Shown here piece after piece: positions 25,544 through 34,515 of a DNA stretch of 64,000 bases. Within the stretch, counting starts at the first letter, position 1, and the number at the start of each line of letters is the position of its first letter. The DNA lies in contig NZ_UXAW01000051.1 in NCBI RefSeq assembly GCF_900609055.1, forward strand, positions 62,001 through 126,000, written 5' to 3'. Source of the stretch: Pseudogemmobacter humi (lineage in GTDB: Bacteria > Pseudomonadota > Alphaproteobacteria > Rhodobacterales > Rhodobacteraceae). Below the pieces are notes generated by a model, which was not told where the DNA came from, searched no databases, and saw nothing but the letters and a program-made list of their open reading frames with translations. The translations under genes were made by a program, and so were the position numbers.

Positions 25544-26482
25544 CTATTCGAACTCCATCTCGGCGAAGACCACACCGGCGTTCCTGGTCGCCAGTTCCTC
25601 GAACGTGTCGAGATGCGACCATTGCGACTGGTCGACGTAATAGGCGCCGCCCAGATCGCCGCCCGCCTCGATATGCGCGCCGATCTTTTCGCGCAGGTCC
25701 AGCAGGTAGTCGCGGGTATAGCGCTGCACCTGCGCGAGGTTGGTCGGATGGCCGTGGCCTGGGATGACATAGGTCGGCGCCAGCGGGACCAGCGCAGTGT
25801 CCCAGGTTTCGATCCAGCAGGCGGTGCAGGTGCCCTCGAAGATCGGCGGCATCCGTTCGTGGAAGGCGATGTCGCCCGCGATCATCATCGACCATTCGGG
25901 GATCCAGACCTGGGTGTCGCCGGGGCTGTGGGCCGGGCCGAGATGCAGGACCTCGATGGTGAGGCCGCCCATTTCGACCTGCTTGCGGTCGGTGAAGGTC
26001 TCGGTCGGAGGAGCGATGACGGTGCCCTCGGCGCGGTCGCGGGCGTAGCTCCGCAGGTTCGTCAGATCCTGCGGCGCATGGTCGGCGAAATCGGCCGCGG
26101 CCTCCTCATGGGCGAGGATCGGCACGCCCTGCGCCGCCCAATAGCCGTTGCCCAGCATGGAATGGCCCTGGCCGTTCTCGTTGATCACCAGCCTGACCGG
26201 CTGATCGGTGACCGCGCGGATTTCGGCGTGCAGCGCCTCGGCCAGCTGCCATGAGGCGCCGGAATTGACCACCACCACGCCATCGCCGGTGACGACGAAG
26301 CTGAGGTTGTTGTTGTGGCCCGCGTTCTCATAGGTCGGCGGCGCGGTGGCGCCGATGGCCGAGAAGACATGCGGGATCACCTCGACCGGCTTCGCGTAAA
26401 GCACCGATTGCGGATACTGATCCGGGATATCCTCCGAAGCGAAAGCGGGTCCGGCCAGAAGGCACAGGGCAAGGCGGCGCAT
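25544..26482 (-). CDS. soxH: SoxH, metallo-beta-lactamase-fold periplasmic protein
   Basis: A 312-residue exported protein (signal peptide ends AFASED) of the metallo-hydrolase fold, the last gene of the sox operon. SoxH is not required for thiosulfate oxidation in Paracoccus and its reaction is not established. At the place where the family has HxHxDH, this protein reads NENGQGHSMLGN (about residues 101-112), so the first two His and the Asp-His pair are replaced; later motifs HLGPAHSPGDTQVW and VIPGHGHP are kept. Metal binding may therefore be reduced or altered. Start and soxG stop share one base (TGATG), so it is translationally coupled. Confidence 0.88.
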   Translation of the reverse strand: MRRLALCLLAGPAFASEDIPDQYPQSVLYAKPVEVIPHVFSAIGATAPPTYENAGHNNNLSFVVTGDGVVVVNSGASWQLAEALHAEIRAVTDQPVRLVINENGQGHSMLGNGYWAAQGVPILAHEEAAADFADHAPQDLTNLRSYARDRAEGTVIAPPTETFTDRKQVEMGGLTIEVLHLGPAHSPGDTQVWIPEWSMMIAGDIAFHERMPPIFEGTCTACWIETWDTALVPLAPTYVIPGHGHPTNLAQVQRYTRDYLLDLREKIGAHIEAGGDLGGAYYVDQSQWSHLDTFEELATRNAGVVFAEMEFE

Positions 26483-27390
26483 CAGATACTCCCGACGAAA
26501 CGATAGGCGGAACCGGCCTTTTCGACGCGGCCGATGCCGCCTTCGGGCAGGTGATAGCCGATGAAGGGCATCCCGCTGGCGGCAAACTCTTCCATCAGCG
26601 CCACGCGGGTGGCGGCGGCGAGCGCCGGATCCTGATCCGAAGGCGAGGGCCAGTCCGGCTGCTCGAAAGCGATGTGGTGGTTGCCGATGGCGTCGCCCGC
26701 CACCATCACCGCGCCCCCGGGGCCGGCGATCCCGAACGCCATATGGCCGGGGGTATGGCCCGGGGTCAGCCGGGCGGTGATGCCGGGCAGCGCCGCCTCG
26801 CCATCCTCCAGCTTGCGGACGGCACCGGCGATCACCTCCAGCCGCCGCGCGGCGCCCACGGCGAAACTGGCGCGCTCTTCGCCGATGGTTTCCACCGTGG
26901 CCGGGTCCATCCAGTAGTCGAATTCCGCCCGCCCGATCATGTATTCGGCTTCGGTGAAGACCGGCTCGTCGAATTCGTCCAGAAGGCCCCAGAGGTGATC
27001 GGGGTGGCCGTGGGTGATCAGCACATGCGTCACCTCTTCGGGCGCAACGCCCAGCAGGTCCAGCGCCTCGGCCAGTTTCCCGGCGGAGGGCATGAAATCC
27101 GGCCCCGCGCCCACGTCGAACAGCACCGTATGGGTGCCGTCGCGCAAGAGCGTCAGGTTGCAGGGCGGGGTCAGGCCGTCCGCCGCCAGTCCGTGCCGGG
27201 CGACCAGCGCCGAAAGCTCTGCCTCGGGCAGACCGGCAAGGCCGAACTCCAGCGGCAGGACCAGATGCCCGTCGGACAGGCTGTCGATCCGCAGCGGGCC
27301 GAAGGTCAGGGTGCTGGCGGCCCAGACCCGCGGGGCGGGCAGGGTCAGGGCGCAGGCCCCGGCAAGGAAATGGCGGCGGCTCAGTTTCAT
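26482..27390 (-). CDS. soxG: SoxG, metallo-beta-lactamase-fold periplasmic protein
   Basis: A 302-residue protein with a twin-arginine-like export signal (KLSRRHFLAGACALTLPAP). It carries the complete metallo-hydrolase set: THGHPDH (about residues 120-126), the later His in LTPGHTPGHM, and Asp in MVAGDAIGNHH. It lies in the usual position between soxF and soxH. Its exact role in sulfur metabolism is unknown; a binuclear metal hydrolase is expected from the motif. Start 27390 has a GGGG-type ribosome site and lies 14 bp after the soxF stop. Confidence 0.9.
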   Translation of the reverse strand: MKLSRRHFLAGACALTLPAPRVWAASTLTFGPLRIDSLSDGHLVLPLEFGLAGLPEAELSALVARHGLAADGLTPPCNLTLLRDGTHTVLFDVGAGPDFMPSAGKLAEALDLLGVAPEEVTHVLITHGHPDHLWGLLDEFDEPVFTEAEYMIGRAEFDYWMDPATVETIGEERASFAVGAARRLEVIAGAVRKLEDGEAALPGITARLTPGHTPGHMAFGIAGPGGAVMVAGDAIGNHHIAFEQPDWPSPSDQDPALAAATRVALMEEFAASGMPFIGYHLPEGGIGRVEKAGSAYRFVGSI

Positions 27391-27404
27391 CGCATCCGTC
27401 CCCT

Positions 27405-28667
27405 TCAGCCGAAGATGTCGGCGGTGATGCCGCTGTACCAGCCGAGGCTTTCCTCGTAGGTCGCCTTGCGCAAGGCCGCATCCTCGCCGGTGTCCGAGAT
27501 GAAGCTGGCGACGCTGGCGATCTTTTCCGCCGTCGGCTCGTAGCTGGCACCGACCTTCACCCCGTCCTCGGGCGCGATCAGCGACCAGCAGGTGTTGGAG
27601 TATTTCGCCGGGAACACTTTCGATCCGGTCAGTTCGCCCCGGATCGCCATCGCCGCCACCTTGGCCTGGCTGTTGGCCGAGAAGGCGGATTTCGGCATGT
27701 CGCCCTGGGCCGAGGAATCGCCGAGGACGAAGATGTTCTCGTCCAGCTTCGCCTTCATGCTGCCGGGATCGACCGGCGCCCAGCCGGTCTCGTCCGTGAC
27801 CCCGGCGATGGCGGCGATCTGCCCTGCCATCTGGCCCGGAATGACATTGCAGCAATCGACCTTCTGCGCCTCGCCCTCGATCACCACTTCCATCGTATCG
27901 GGGCGCACCTCGACGGCGCCGCCGCCGAATTCCGGCCCGATCCAGTCGATCATTCCGTCGTAATGCTTGCCCCAGCCTTCCTCGAACAGGGCCTGTTTGG
28001 AGTATTTGTCCTTGGGGTCGAGGATCAGGATCTTGGCGGTCGGGTTTGTCTGCTTCAGCAGATGCGCCACCATGCTGATCCGTTCGTAGGGGCCGGGCGG
28101 GCAGCGGTAGGGGTTGGGGGGCGCCACCATGGCGAAGGTGCCGCCTTCGGGCATCGCCTCGACCATGCTCTTCAAGAGCCGGGTCTGCGGCCCGGCCTTC
28201 CAGGCATGCGGCATCACTTCGGCATCGGCCAGCGACCAGCCGGGGACCGAGCCCTCTCTGAAGTCGATTCCGGGCGAGAGGATCAGCCGGTCGTAGTCCA
28301 GCACCTGCCCGCCGGCCAGCGTCACCGTCCGCGCCGCGGGGTCCACGGCGGTGGCGGTATCGGTGATCACCGTCACCCCGCCCGCCGTCACCTTGTCATA
28401 GCCATGTTGCAGGCTCTCGAAATCGCGGAAGCCGCCGATGTAGAGGTTCGAGAAGAAGCAGGTCGTATAGACCGGGTTGGCCTCGACCAGCGTCACATCA
28501 AGCGCGCCCGCGCCGTCCCTGGCCAGATAGCGCGCCGCCGTGGCGCCGCCCGCGCCGCCGCCGATCACCACCACCTTCGGTTTCGCCTGCCCCAGAACCA
28601 TGGGCGCCGCGAGCAGGCCTCCGGCAACAAGGCCGGTTCCGATGAAATGCCGTCTGTTCAGGATCAT
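27405..28667 (-). CDS. soxF: SoxF, FAD flavoprotein (sulfide dehydrogenase type)
   Basis: A 420-residue flavocytochrome-c sulfide dehydrogenase-like flavoprotein. The signal NRRHFIGTGLVAGGLLAAP is twin-arginine-like. The FAD fold VVVIGGGAGGATAARYLA follows. PVYTTCFFSNLYIGG holds the Cys implicated in FAD attachment and sulfide reaction, and VDCCNVIPGQMAG and the C-terminal NTCWSLIAPEDGVKV complete the family. SoxF with SoxE stimulates thiosulfate oxidation in Paracoccus, and has sulfide dehydrogenase activity. GGAGG precedes the start at 28667 by eight bases. Confidence 0.95.
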   Translation of the reverse strand: MILNRRHFIGTGLVAGGLLAAPMVLGQAKPKVVVIGGGAGGATAARYLARDGAGALDVTLVEANPVYTTCFFSNLYIGGFRDFESLQHGYDKVTAGGVTVITDTATAVDPAARTVTLAGGQVLDYDRLILSPGIDFREGSVPGWSLADAEVMPHAWKAGPQTRLLKSMVEAMPEGGTFAMVAPPNPYRCPPGPYERISMVAHLLKQTNPTAKILILDPKDKYSKQALFEEGWGKHYDGMIDWIGPEFGGGAVEVRPDTMEVVIEGEAQKVDCCNVIPGQMAGQIAAIAGVTDETGWAPVDPGSMKAKLDENIFVLGDSSAQGDMPKSAFSANSQAKVAAMAIRGELTGSKVFPAKYSNTCWSLIAPEDGVKVGASYEPTAEKIASVASFISDTGEDAALRKATYEESLGWYSGITADIFG

Positions 28668-28705
28668 GCGCGTTTCCTCCCCTGATTGGCCGGGCTCCCC
28701 GGCGG

Positions 28706-29410
28706 TCATTCGAGCGTGGCGAAATAAGCCGCCAGCGCCGCGATCTCGTCGTCTGACAGCCGCCCGGCCATCATCTGCATCACCGGATGCGGCCGCAGCC
28801 CGCGTTTGTAGCCATGCATGGCCACGACAAAATCCGCCTCGGGCCAGTTGGTGATCGAAGGGATGCCCTCGTCCGCGCCGTCGCGGCGATGGCAGGTCTG
28901 GCATTCCGAGGCGAGATATTCGCCGTAAGCCGGATCGCCCCTGATCGCGAGGATCGCCGGATCCAGGTCGTGGGTGCTGCGCCGCGCGGTCGGCTCGGCC
29001 TCGGGGATGTTCTGCGGCCGGTCGGACCATTCGCGCAGGAAGGCCAGCAGGTCGGCGCGGGCCTGCCCGTCGGCCATGCCGCGATAGTTCATCCGGGTGC
29101 CAGAAACCAGCGCCTTGGGGTTTTCGATATAGGCATCAAGGGTTTCCAGCGTCCAGACCAGCCCGTCGGTGCCCATGCGCGCCATGGATTTCGAGTATTT
29201 GAAATCGGCCAGCCCCCCGGCCCTGCGCCCGAAGATGCCGTTCAGGCGGGGGCCGACGCCGTTCTTCGCGGTGGGGCCGACCTTGTGGCAGGCGAGGCAC
29301 TGGCGCTGGAACAGACCCTCGCCCCGGACGGCGTCGCCGATCTCCTCGGCCGCGGCGGAAGCGCCCGCCACGGCGAGGATCAGCGCGAGGAAGGCGCGGC
29401 GGGCCGCCAT
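28706..29410 (-). CDS. soxE: SoxE, diheme cytochrome c
   Basis: A 234-residue exported cytochrome (signal peptide to about residue 20) with two heme sites, CLACH (about residue 39) and CQTCH (about residue 168). Each is followed by a conserved Met-containing region (FKYSKSMARMG, MNYRGM; HPVMQMMAG). The first domain is class I cytochrome c-like and the second monoheme-like, as known for SoxE, the electron-accepting partner of SoxF. The start is 5 bp after the soxD TAG stop. Confidence 0.93.
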   Translation of the reverse strand: MAARRAFLALILAVAGASAAAEEIGDAVRGEGLFQRQCLACHKVGPTAKNGVGPRLNGIFGRRAGGLADFKYSKSMARMGTDGLVWTLETLDAYIENPKALVSGTRMNYRGMADGQARADLLAFLREWSDRPQNIPEAEPTARRSTHDLDPAILAIRGDPAYGEYLASECQTCHRRDGADEGIPSITNWPEADFVVAMHGYKRGLRPHPVMQMMAGRLSDDEIAALAAYFATLE

Positions 29411-29415
29411 GACCT

Positions 29416-30525
29416 CTATTCCGCGAAGGTCGCCAGCCAGGCGATGATCGCGGTGCGCTCCTCCTCCTTCTTCAGTCCGGCGAACGACATCTTGGTGCCT
29501 TTCATGAACTTCTTCGGATCGGTCAGGAAGGCGTGCAGGCTGGCGTCGTCCCAGACCAGACCCTCCGCGGCCATATCCATCAGCGCCTTGGAGTATTTGA
29601 ACCCGTCCACCGTGCCCGCCGCCCGGCCGACGATGCCGTTCATCTGCGGGCCGGTGGCGTTCTTCGCGCCTTCGCCGACCTTGTGGCAGGCGGCGCATTT
29701 CCTGAACAGCTTCTCGCCCTCGGCCAGCAGCGCCGGATCGGCGGATGCGGTCGGGGTTTCGGCAGGGGCCTCTGCAGCAGCCTCCTCGGCCGCAGCCTCC
29801 TGCGCCGGGGCGGCCTCTTCGGCGGGCGCGGCGGCGGGGACGAGCGCGGCGCCGGGCGAGATGTGGGGCATCGAGCCCGCCGGGCGGCCGTCCGGGTCCT
29901 CGGGCGTCACGTTCAGCTCGACCGCGCGCCTGGTGATCTGCGCCGGGGACAGGCAATCCGTCATGCAGGGCTCGCCCGAGAACAGCGGATATTCGGTTTC
30001 CGGCCGGTCGTCGGGATAGAAGCCATCGGCGTTCGGCAACACCACTTCGGTGAAATTCTCGTGCGTCAGCACGAAGTCCTCATCCACCAGGCCGTTGGAA
30101 TACAGAAGGAAAGCGGTGATGGCGTAAGTGTCGTCCACGCTCATCGTCTGCGCCGCGCCGAAAGGCATCGAGCGGTGGATGTAGTCGTAGACGGTGGAAA
30201 GATGGGGCCAGTAACTGCCGATGGTCTTGACCGGGCGCGGATCGGTCAGGCTGCCGTCGCCCCCTGCCAGCACCGGCCAGCTGTCCAGCCCTTCGGCGAA
30301 ATCCCCATGGCAGGAGGCGCAGTGCCCGGCAAAGATCTCATCCCCCGTCGCCACATCGCCGGAGCCGGGGCGCAGGCCCTGGCCATCGGGCAGCACCGCC
30401 ACGTCCCAGGCGGCGATCTCGTCGGGCAGGGCGGGGCGCCCCAGCCCCAGGGGCTCGGCCAGGGCGGGGGCGACGAAGGCCGGGACGATCAGCGCGAGCG
30501 CCAGCAGCTTAAGCGATCTCGACAT
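29416..30525 (-). CDS. soxD: SoxD, diheme cytochrome c of sulfane dehydrogenase
   Basis: A 369-residue diheme cytochrome, the electron-transfer partner of SoxC in the sulfane dehydrogenase SoxCD, which removes six electrons from the SoxY-bound sulfane sulfur. After the signal peptide (ends PALAEP), the first heme site CASCH is about residue 67 and the second, CAACH, about 278. They are joined by an Ala/Glu/Pro-rich linker (about 215-265), a known feature of Paracoccus SoxD. The start lies 16 nt inside the soxC 3' end, so the genes overlap. Confidence 0.95.
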   Translation of the reverse strand: MSRSLKLLALALIVPAFVAPALAEPLGLGRPALPDEIAAWDVAVLPDGQGLRPGSGDVATGDEIFAGHCASCHGDFAEGLDSWPVLAGGDGSLTDPRPVKTIGSYWPHLSTVYDYIHRSMPFGAAQTMSVDDTYAITAFLLYSNGLVDEDFVLTHENFTEVVLPNADGFYPDDRPETEYPLFSGEPCMTDCLSPAQITRRAVELNVTPEDPDGRPAGSMPHISPGAALVPAAAPAEEAAPAQEAAAEEAAAEAPAETPTASADPALLAEGEKLFRKCAACHKVGEGAKNATGPQMNGIVGRAAGTVDGFKYSKALMDMAAEGLVWDDASLHAFLTDPKKFMKGTKMSFAGLKKEEERTAIIAWLATFAE

Positions 30526-31780
30526 TCTCGACCTCCCCGTCGGCCCTGACCCACCAGGTCTGGATGGCATTGTTGTGATAGACGTTGTTGCGGCCGCGGA
30601 TTTCGCGCAGCGCGTCCTTGGTGGGCTGGACATAGCCGGTCTCGTCCACCGCGCGCGATTGCAGGAACATCTCGGATCCGTCCCAGTCGATATCCAGATG
30701 GAAGCGGGTCAGCGCCTTGGCCCGCGCCTCGCCGGTGATGCGCGCGGGCGTCCAGTTCCTGCCGCCGTCCAGCGACACGTCCACCCGGGTCACGGCGCCG
30801 TTGCCGCTCCAGGCGAGGCCCGAGATCACCAGCGGCCCCTTGCCGTGGCGGATCGGCACCTGCGGGCTGGGCGAGGTGATGACGGATTTCGCATCCATCA
30901 CCCAGGTCCATTTCCGGGCGCGGCCATCGGGCATCAGATCGGTGTATTTCGAGGTCTCTTCGCGGCTTTCGACCGCCTGGTCGTAAACGCCGAGGCGGCG
31001 GACCCATTTCACCCACATGTTGCCTTCCCAGCCGGGAACCACCAGCCGGGCCGGGTAGCCGTGTTCCTTGCGCAAAGCCTCGCCATTGGCGAAGAAGGCC
31101 AGCATCACGTCGTCCATCGCCTTTTCCATCGGCATCGAGCGGCCGTTGGAGGAAGCGTCGGCCCCTTCGGCGTAAAGCCATTTGCCCTCGGGCTTCACGC
31201 CGGCCTCTTCCAGCAGCACGCGCAGGGGGACGCCGACATATTCCATGTTGTGGATCATGCCCTGGGTATACTGGCAGCCCTCCAGCTGCGCGCCGCCCCA
31301 TTCCATGCCGCCGTTCGCCGCGCATTCGCAGAAGGCGGTGGTGGTGGCGCGGGGGAAGCGCAGGAGGTCCTCGAAGGTGAAGACCAGCGGGCGTTCCACC
31401 AGCCCGTTGATCATCAGCCGGTAGTCCTGTTTCGACAGCTCGATCGCCCCGGAATGGTGCCGCTCGAAAGCGCAGCCCTGGGGCGTGATCGTGCCTTCCA
31501 GCGCATGGATCGGCGTGAAGTTGATCGAGCTGACCGGGCTTTCGGTCAGCCATTCCACATATTGCCGCCGCACATGCGATTCGAAGCGGATGGGCATCCC
31601 ATAGGCATGGGCGTCCACCGCATCGCCGAATTCGGTGGCCCAGGGCTGCACTTCGGTGATCAGCGGGTCGGGCGTATCGGCGCGGGCGGCGGTGGCTCCG
31701 GCCACCAGGCCTGCGCCGGCCAGCGCGGTCTGGCGCAGGAAACCGCGGCGCGAGGGGCCGGTTTCGGGTTCGTCAGTCAT
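30509..31780 (-). CDS. soxC: SoxC, molybdenum subunit of sulfane dehydrogenase
   Basis: A 423-residue sulfite-oxidase-family molybdoprotein. The twin-arginine signal is PSRRGFLRQTALAGAGL, as needed for export with a folded cofactor. RRQYVEWLTESPVSSINFTP and the molybdenum-pterin region TTAFCECAANGG with its Cys ligand are in place; the dimerisation domain with VDVSLDGGRNWTPA follows. Together with SoxD it forms sulfane dehydrogenase. Presence of soxCD means thiosulfate is oxidised fully to sulfate without sulfur globules. Confidence 0.96.
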   Translation of the reverse strand: MTDEPETGPSRRGFLRQTALAGAGLVAGATAARADTPDPLITEVQPWATEFGDAVDAHAYGMPIRFESHVRRQYVEWLTESPVSSINFTPIHALEGTITPQGCAFERHHSGAIELSKQDYRLMINGLVERPLVFTFEDLLRFPRATTTAFCECAANGGMEWGGAQLEGCQYTQGMIHNMEYVGVPLRVLLEEAGVKPEGKWLYAEGADASSNGRSMPMEKAMDDVMLAFFANGEALRKEHGYPARLVVPGWEGNMWVKWVRRLGVYDQAVESREETSKYTDLMPDGRARKWTWVMDAKSVITSPSPQVPIRHGKGPLVISGLAWSGNGAVTRVDVSLDGGRNWTPARITGEARAKALTRFHLDIDWDGSEMFLQSRAVDETGYVQPTKDALREIRGRNNVYHNNAIQTWWVRADGEVENVEIA

Positions 31781-31799
31781 GGGCGAACTCTCCCTTGGT

Positions 31800-33494
31800 T
31801 CAGAGGCCGGTCACGGTGACCGAGGTGTTGGGTTCCAGCCGGACGGTGCCGGTCTTGCGGATGTGGGTTTCCACCACATCCCAGATCTGCGGGCCTTCGG
31901 TGCCCTCGTTGACCGAGGCCCAGCCTGCGACCGTGTAGGATTTCGCGGGGTCGATCTCTTCGCCGGTATCGGCCAGCGCCATGGCGCCGATGCGGCTGCC
32001 CATCGGCTTCGACACGTCGATTTCCCAGGCGAGCCCGCCCACCCGCACCATGTCGCCGCCCTGCTGGTAATAGGGGTCGGTGTTGAAGATGTTGTCGGCC
32101 ACGTCTTCCAGAATCGTCCGCAGCATCCCGCCGGTCATTTCGCTGCGGTAGCAGGCGCCGTAGGTCATCGAGGTGACGTTGTGGATGTCCTCCCGGGTGA
32201 TCGCCTCGCCCGGCAGCAGCGTGGTGCCCCAGCGGACGCCGGGCGACAGCGCGATCTGGGCGTCGCGCTCCTGCCGGATGGCGTCGCAGATCAGGTCGTC
32301 CCAGGTGCCGTTGAAATTGCCGCGGCGGTAGAGCAGGCTTTCGGTGGTGCCGACCTTCTCCTCCAGCTGCTCCTGGAACGGTGCGCGTTCGGCGTCGATC
32401 AGGGCGGCCATATCCGGGTCGGGCGCGATCACGTCCGAGAAGACCGGGATCAGCTTGTGGCGGAAGCCCATCATCTTGCCGTCGCGCACATCCAGATCGA
32501 CGCGGCTGACGAATTTGCCGTTCGATCCGGTGGCGATCAGGATGGTCTCGCCGATCAGGATCGGCTCGGGCACGGCGTCATGGGTATGGCCCGACAGGAT
32601 CACGTCGATGCCCCGGACCCGGCCGCCCATCTTCTTGTCGACATCGAAGCCGTTATGCGACAGCACGACCACCAGATCGACGCCCTCGGCGCGCAGTTCG
32701 TCCACCACCGCCTGCATCCGTTCCTCGCGGATGCCGAAAGAGTATTCCGGGAACATCCAGCGCGGATTGGCGATCGGCATATAGGGGAAGGCCTGGCCGA
32801 TCACGCCGATGCGCTGACCGGCGCGCTCGAAGATCTGGTAGGGCTCGAAGGCGGGCTCGTCCCATTCGGCGTCGAAGATATTGGCGCCGAGGAAGGGGAA
32901 CTTCAGTTGCGTGTCGACGATCTCTTTCACCCGGTCGGTGCCGTAGGTCCATTCCCAGTGGCTGGTCATGGCGTCGACGCCGAGCGCGTTCATCACGTTC
33001 ACCATATCCTGCCCTTTGGTCAGGAACGAGGTCATCGAGCCGTGCCAGGTGTCGCCGCCATCGAGCAGGATCGACTCGGGCCGGGCGGCGCGGATCGACT
33101 TCACCACCGTCGCCACCCGGTCCATGCCGCCCATCTTGCCATAGGTCCGGGCCAGGGCCTCGAAATCGGGGCTGGTCAGCGCATAGGCCTCGGGCGAGCC
33201 GGGGCTGATGCCGAACATCTGCTGGAATTCGGTGCCGGTGACATGGGGCACCTGGCCCCTGGCCTCGCCCACGCCGATATTGATCTCGGGTTCGCGGAAC
33301 CAGACCGGCTTCAACTGGGCATGGATGTCGGTGACATGGATCAGCGTCACATTGCCGAAATCGTCGAACTGCAACAACTGATCCTGGGTCAGGGCCTGCT
33401 GCGCCGCCAGCCGCGACCATCTGCCGAAGCCCGAAGCGCCGTAAAGCGCCGAGGCGGCCATGGCGGCCTGAAAGAACTCACGGCGGGTGATCAT
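31800..33494 (-). CDS. soxB: SoxB, dimanganese sulfate thiohydrolase
   Basis: A 564-residue exported hydrolase that releases sulfate from the cysteine S-thiosulfonate on SoxY. The signal begins MITRREFFQAAMAAS (twin-arginine type). The metallophosphatase-like motifs TDIHAQLKP, LLDGGDTWHGS, VLSHNGFD and LSGHTHDA are complete, and the C-terminal 5'-nucleotidase-like domain contains GNFNGTWDDLICDA and YYQQGGDMVRVGGL. The length equals known SoxB. It is separated from soxA by 118 bp with a strong hairpin, unlike the tight spacing elsewhere in the operon. Confidence 0.97.
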   Translation of the reverse strand: MITRREFFQAAMAASALYGASGFGRWSRLAAQQALTQDQLLQFDDFGNVTLIHVTDIHAQLKPVWFREPEINIGVGEARGQVPHVTGTEFQQMFGISPGSPEAYALTSPDFEALARTYGKMGGMDRVATVVKSIRAARPESILLDGGDTWHGSMTSFLTKGQDMVNVMNALGVDAMTSHWEWTYGTDRVKEIVDTQLKFPFLGANIFDAEWDEPAFEPYQIFERAGQRIGVIGQAFPYMPIANPRWMFPEYSFGIREERMQAVVDELRAEGVDLVVVLSHNGFDVDKKMGGRVRGIDVILSGHTHDAVPEPILIGETILIATGSNGKFVSRVDLDVRDGKMMGFRHKLIPVFSDVIAPDPDMAALIDAERAPFQEQLEEKVGTTESLLYRRGNFNGTWDDLICDAIRQERDAQIALSPGVRWGTTLLPGEAITREDIHNVTSMTYGACYRSEMTGGMLRTILEDVADNIFNTDPYYQQGGDMVRVGGLAWEIDVSKPMGSRIGAMALADTGEEIDPAKSYTVAGWASVNEGTEGPQIWDVVETHIRKTGTVRLEPNTSVTVTGL

Positions 33495-33581
33495 CCCCGG
33501 TCACTCCTGTAGGTTTCGGGCAAAACCACGCCGCCGCGCCGGGGCGCGTCGGGCGATTGCCCCGTCGGATGGAAAGGAAGA

Positions 33582-33606
33582 CGGCCGCCGGGCGCTCCGG
33601 CGGCCG
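33582..33606 (-). terminator. Hairpin between soxA and soxB
   Basis: CGGCCGCCGG (33582-33591) and CCGGCGGCCG (33597-33606) form a 10-bp perfect stem with a 5-nt loop. In the minus direction it is followed by CTTCCTTTCC. It starts 7 bp after the soxA stop and looks like a partial terminator or mRNA stabiliser within the operon. Confidence 0.6.
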
Positions 33607-33612
33607 CAAGGA

Positions 33613-34485
33613 TCAGTGCCGGACCGAGACGCCCTCGACCGTCAGGCCGTTGCCGCGCGAGGCGACGTAAAGCTCCAGCGCCCTGAACTCGTCCGAGCCG
33701 GCCTTGAAGGTCTCGGCGCGGGTGTCGCGGACGCAGCCGACGAAACGCTGCTGCGCGCTGACCATGCCGGCATCCTTCAGGCGATAGGTCGGGAAGCCGT
33801 TGACCTGGCCCTGCGACAGATGGTCGGCCCGGATCATGTTGCCGTAATTGTCCTCGTGGCAATTGGCGCAGGACATCTCAAGCTGGCCGTAGCGGGTGTA
33901 GTAGATCTCCTTGCCCTGCTCCCAGAAATGGGCGGCGGGGCCGTCGATCGCCACATTCACCGGCATCCCGCGCGATTGCAGCGAGATCAGCGAGAGCATG
34001 TCCTTCATGTCGTCCGAGGTGGTGCCCCATTTCTCCAGCCCCATGCGCCCGGTCACGCAGGCGTTGATGTAATCCTCAAGGATCATCAGCTTGCCGCTTT
34101 CCGCATCCACCCGCGGCAGAACGGCGCGCAGGCCGGCCATCGACTCGGGCCCCTGGTGGCAGCCCGCGCAGCTTTCGCCGTTCGCCCCCATGGCGGCGTT
34201 CCAGGCATCCATCCCGCGGTCGACGAACACCATGGCCGGGTTGTCGAAATCGTCGCGCTCCATATCGCGGGTGGTGTCGTCGCGGAACAGCCAGCCGGAA
34301 TAGATCGTGTCGAACGTGTCCGCCAGAAAGGCGGGCGCCGCGGTTTTGGTCACGATCCGGACCGGGCCGTCATCGGTCTCGATGACCAGCTCGTCCTCTG
34401 CCGGACCGGCGAGGGCCGCACCCGCGAGGGCGAGGCCGAGGGCCGTTGCGGCCAGAGATTTCATGGTCTTGGTAAAGCGCGCCAT
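33613..34485 (-). CDS. soxA: SoxA, diheme cytochrome of the SoxAX complex
   Basis: A 290-residue cytochrome c that with SoxX couples thiosulfate to SoxY. The signal peptide ends ALAGPAED. Heme sites are CAGCH (about residue 106) and CANCH (about residue 207). The catalytic Cys that carries the persulfide ligand lies in FVGCVRDTRAETF near residue 250. Two heme motifs put it in the diheme SoxA class of Paracoccus and Rhodovulum. It lies 30 bp after soxZ and has GGGAGGAG upstream of its start. Confidence 0.96.
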   Translation of the reverse strand: MARFTKTMKSLAATALGLALAGAALAGPAEDELVIETDDGPVRIVTKTAAPAFLADTFDTIYSGWLFRDDTTRDMERDDFDNPAMVFVDRGMDAWNAAMGANGESCAGCHQGPESMAGLRAVLPRVDAESGKLMILEDYINACVTGRMGLEKWGTTSDDMKDMLSLISLQSRGMPVNVAIDGPAAHFWEQGKEIYYTRYGQLEMSCANCHEDNYGNMIRADHLSQGQVNGFPTYRLKDAGMVSAQQRFVGCVRDTRAETFKAGSDEFRALELYVASRGNGLTVEGVSVRH

Positions 34486-34515
34486 CCGCGTCTCCTCCCT
34501 GGACGGATGCGGGGC

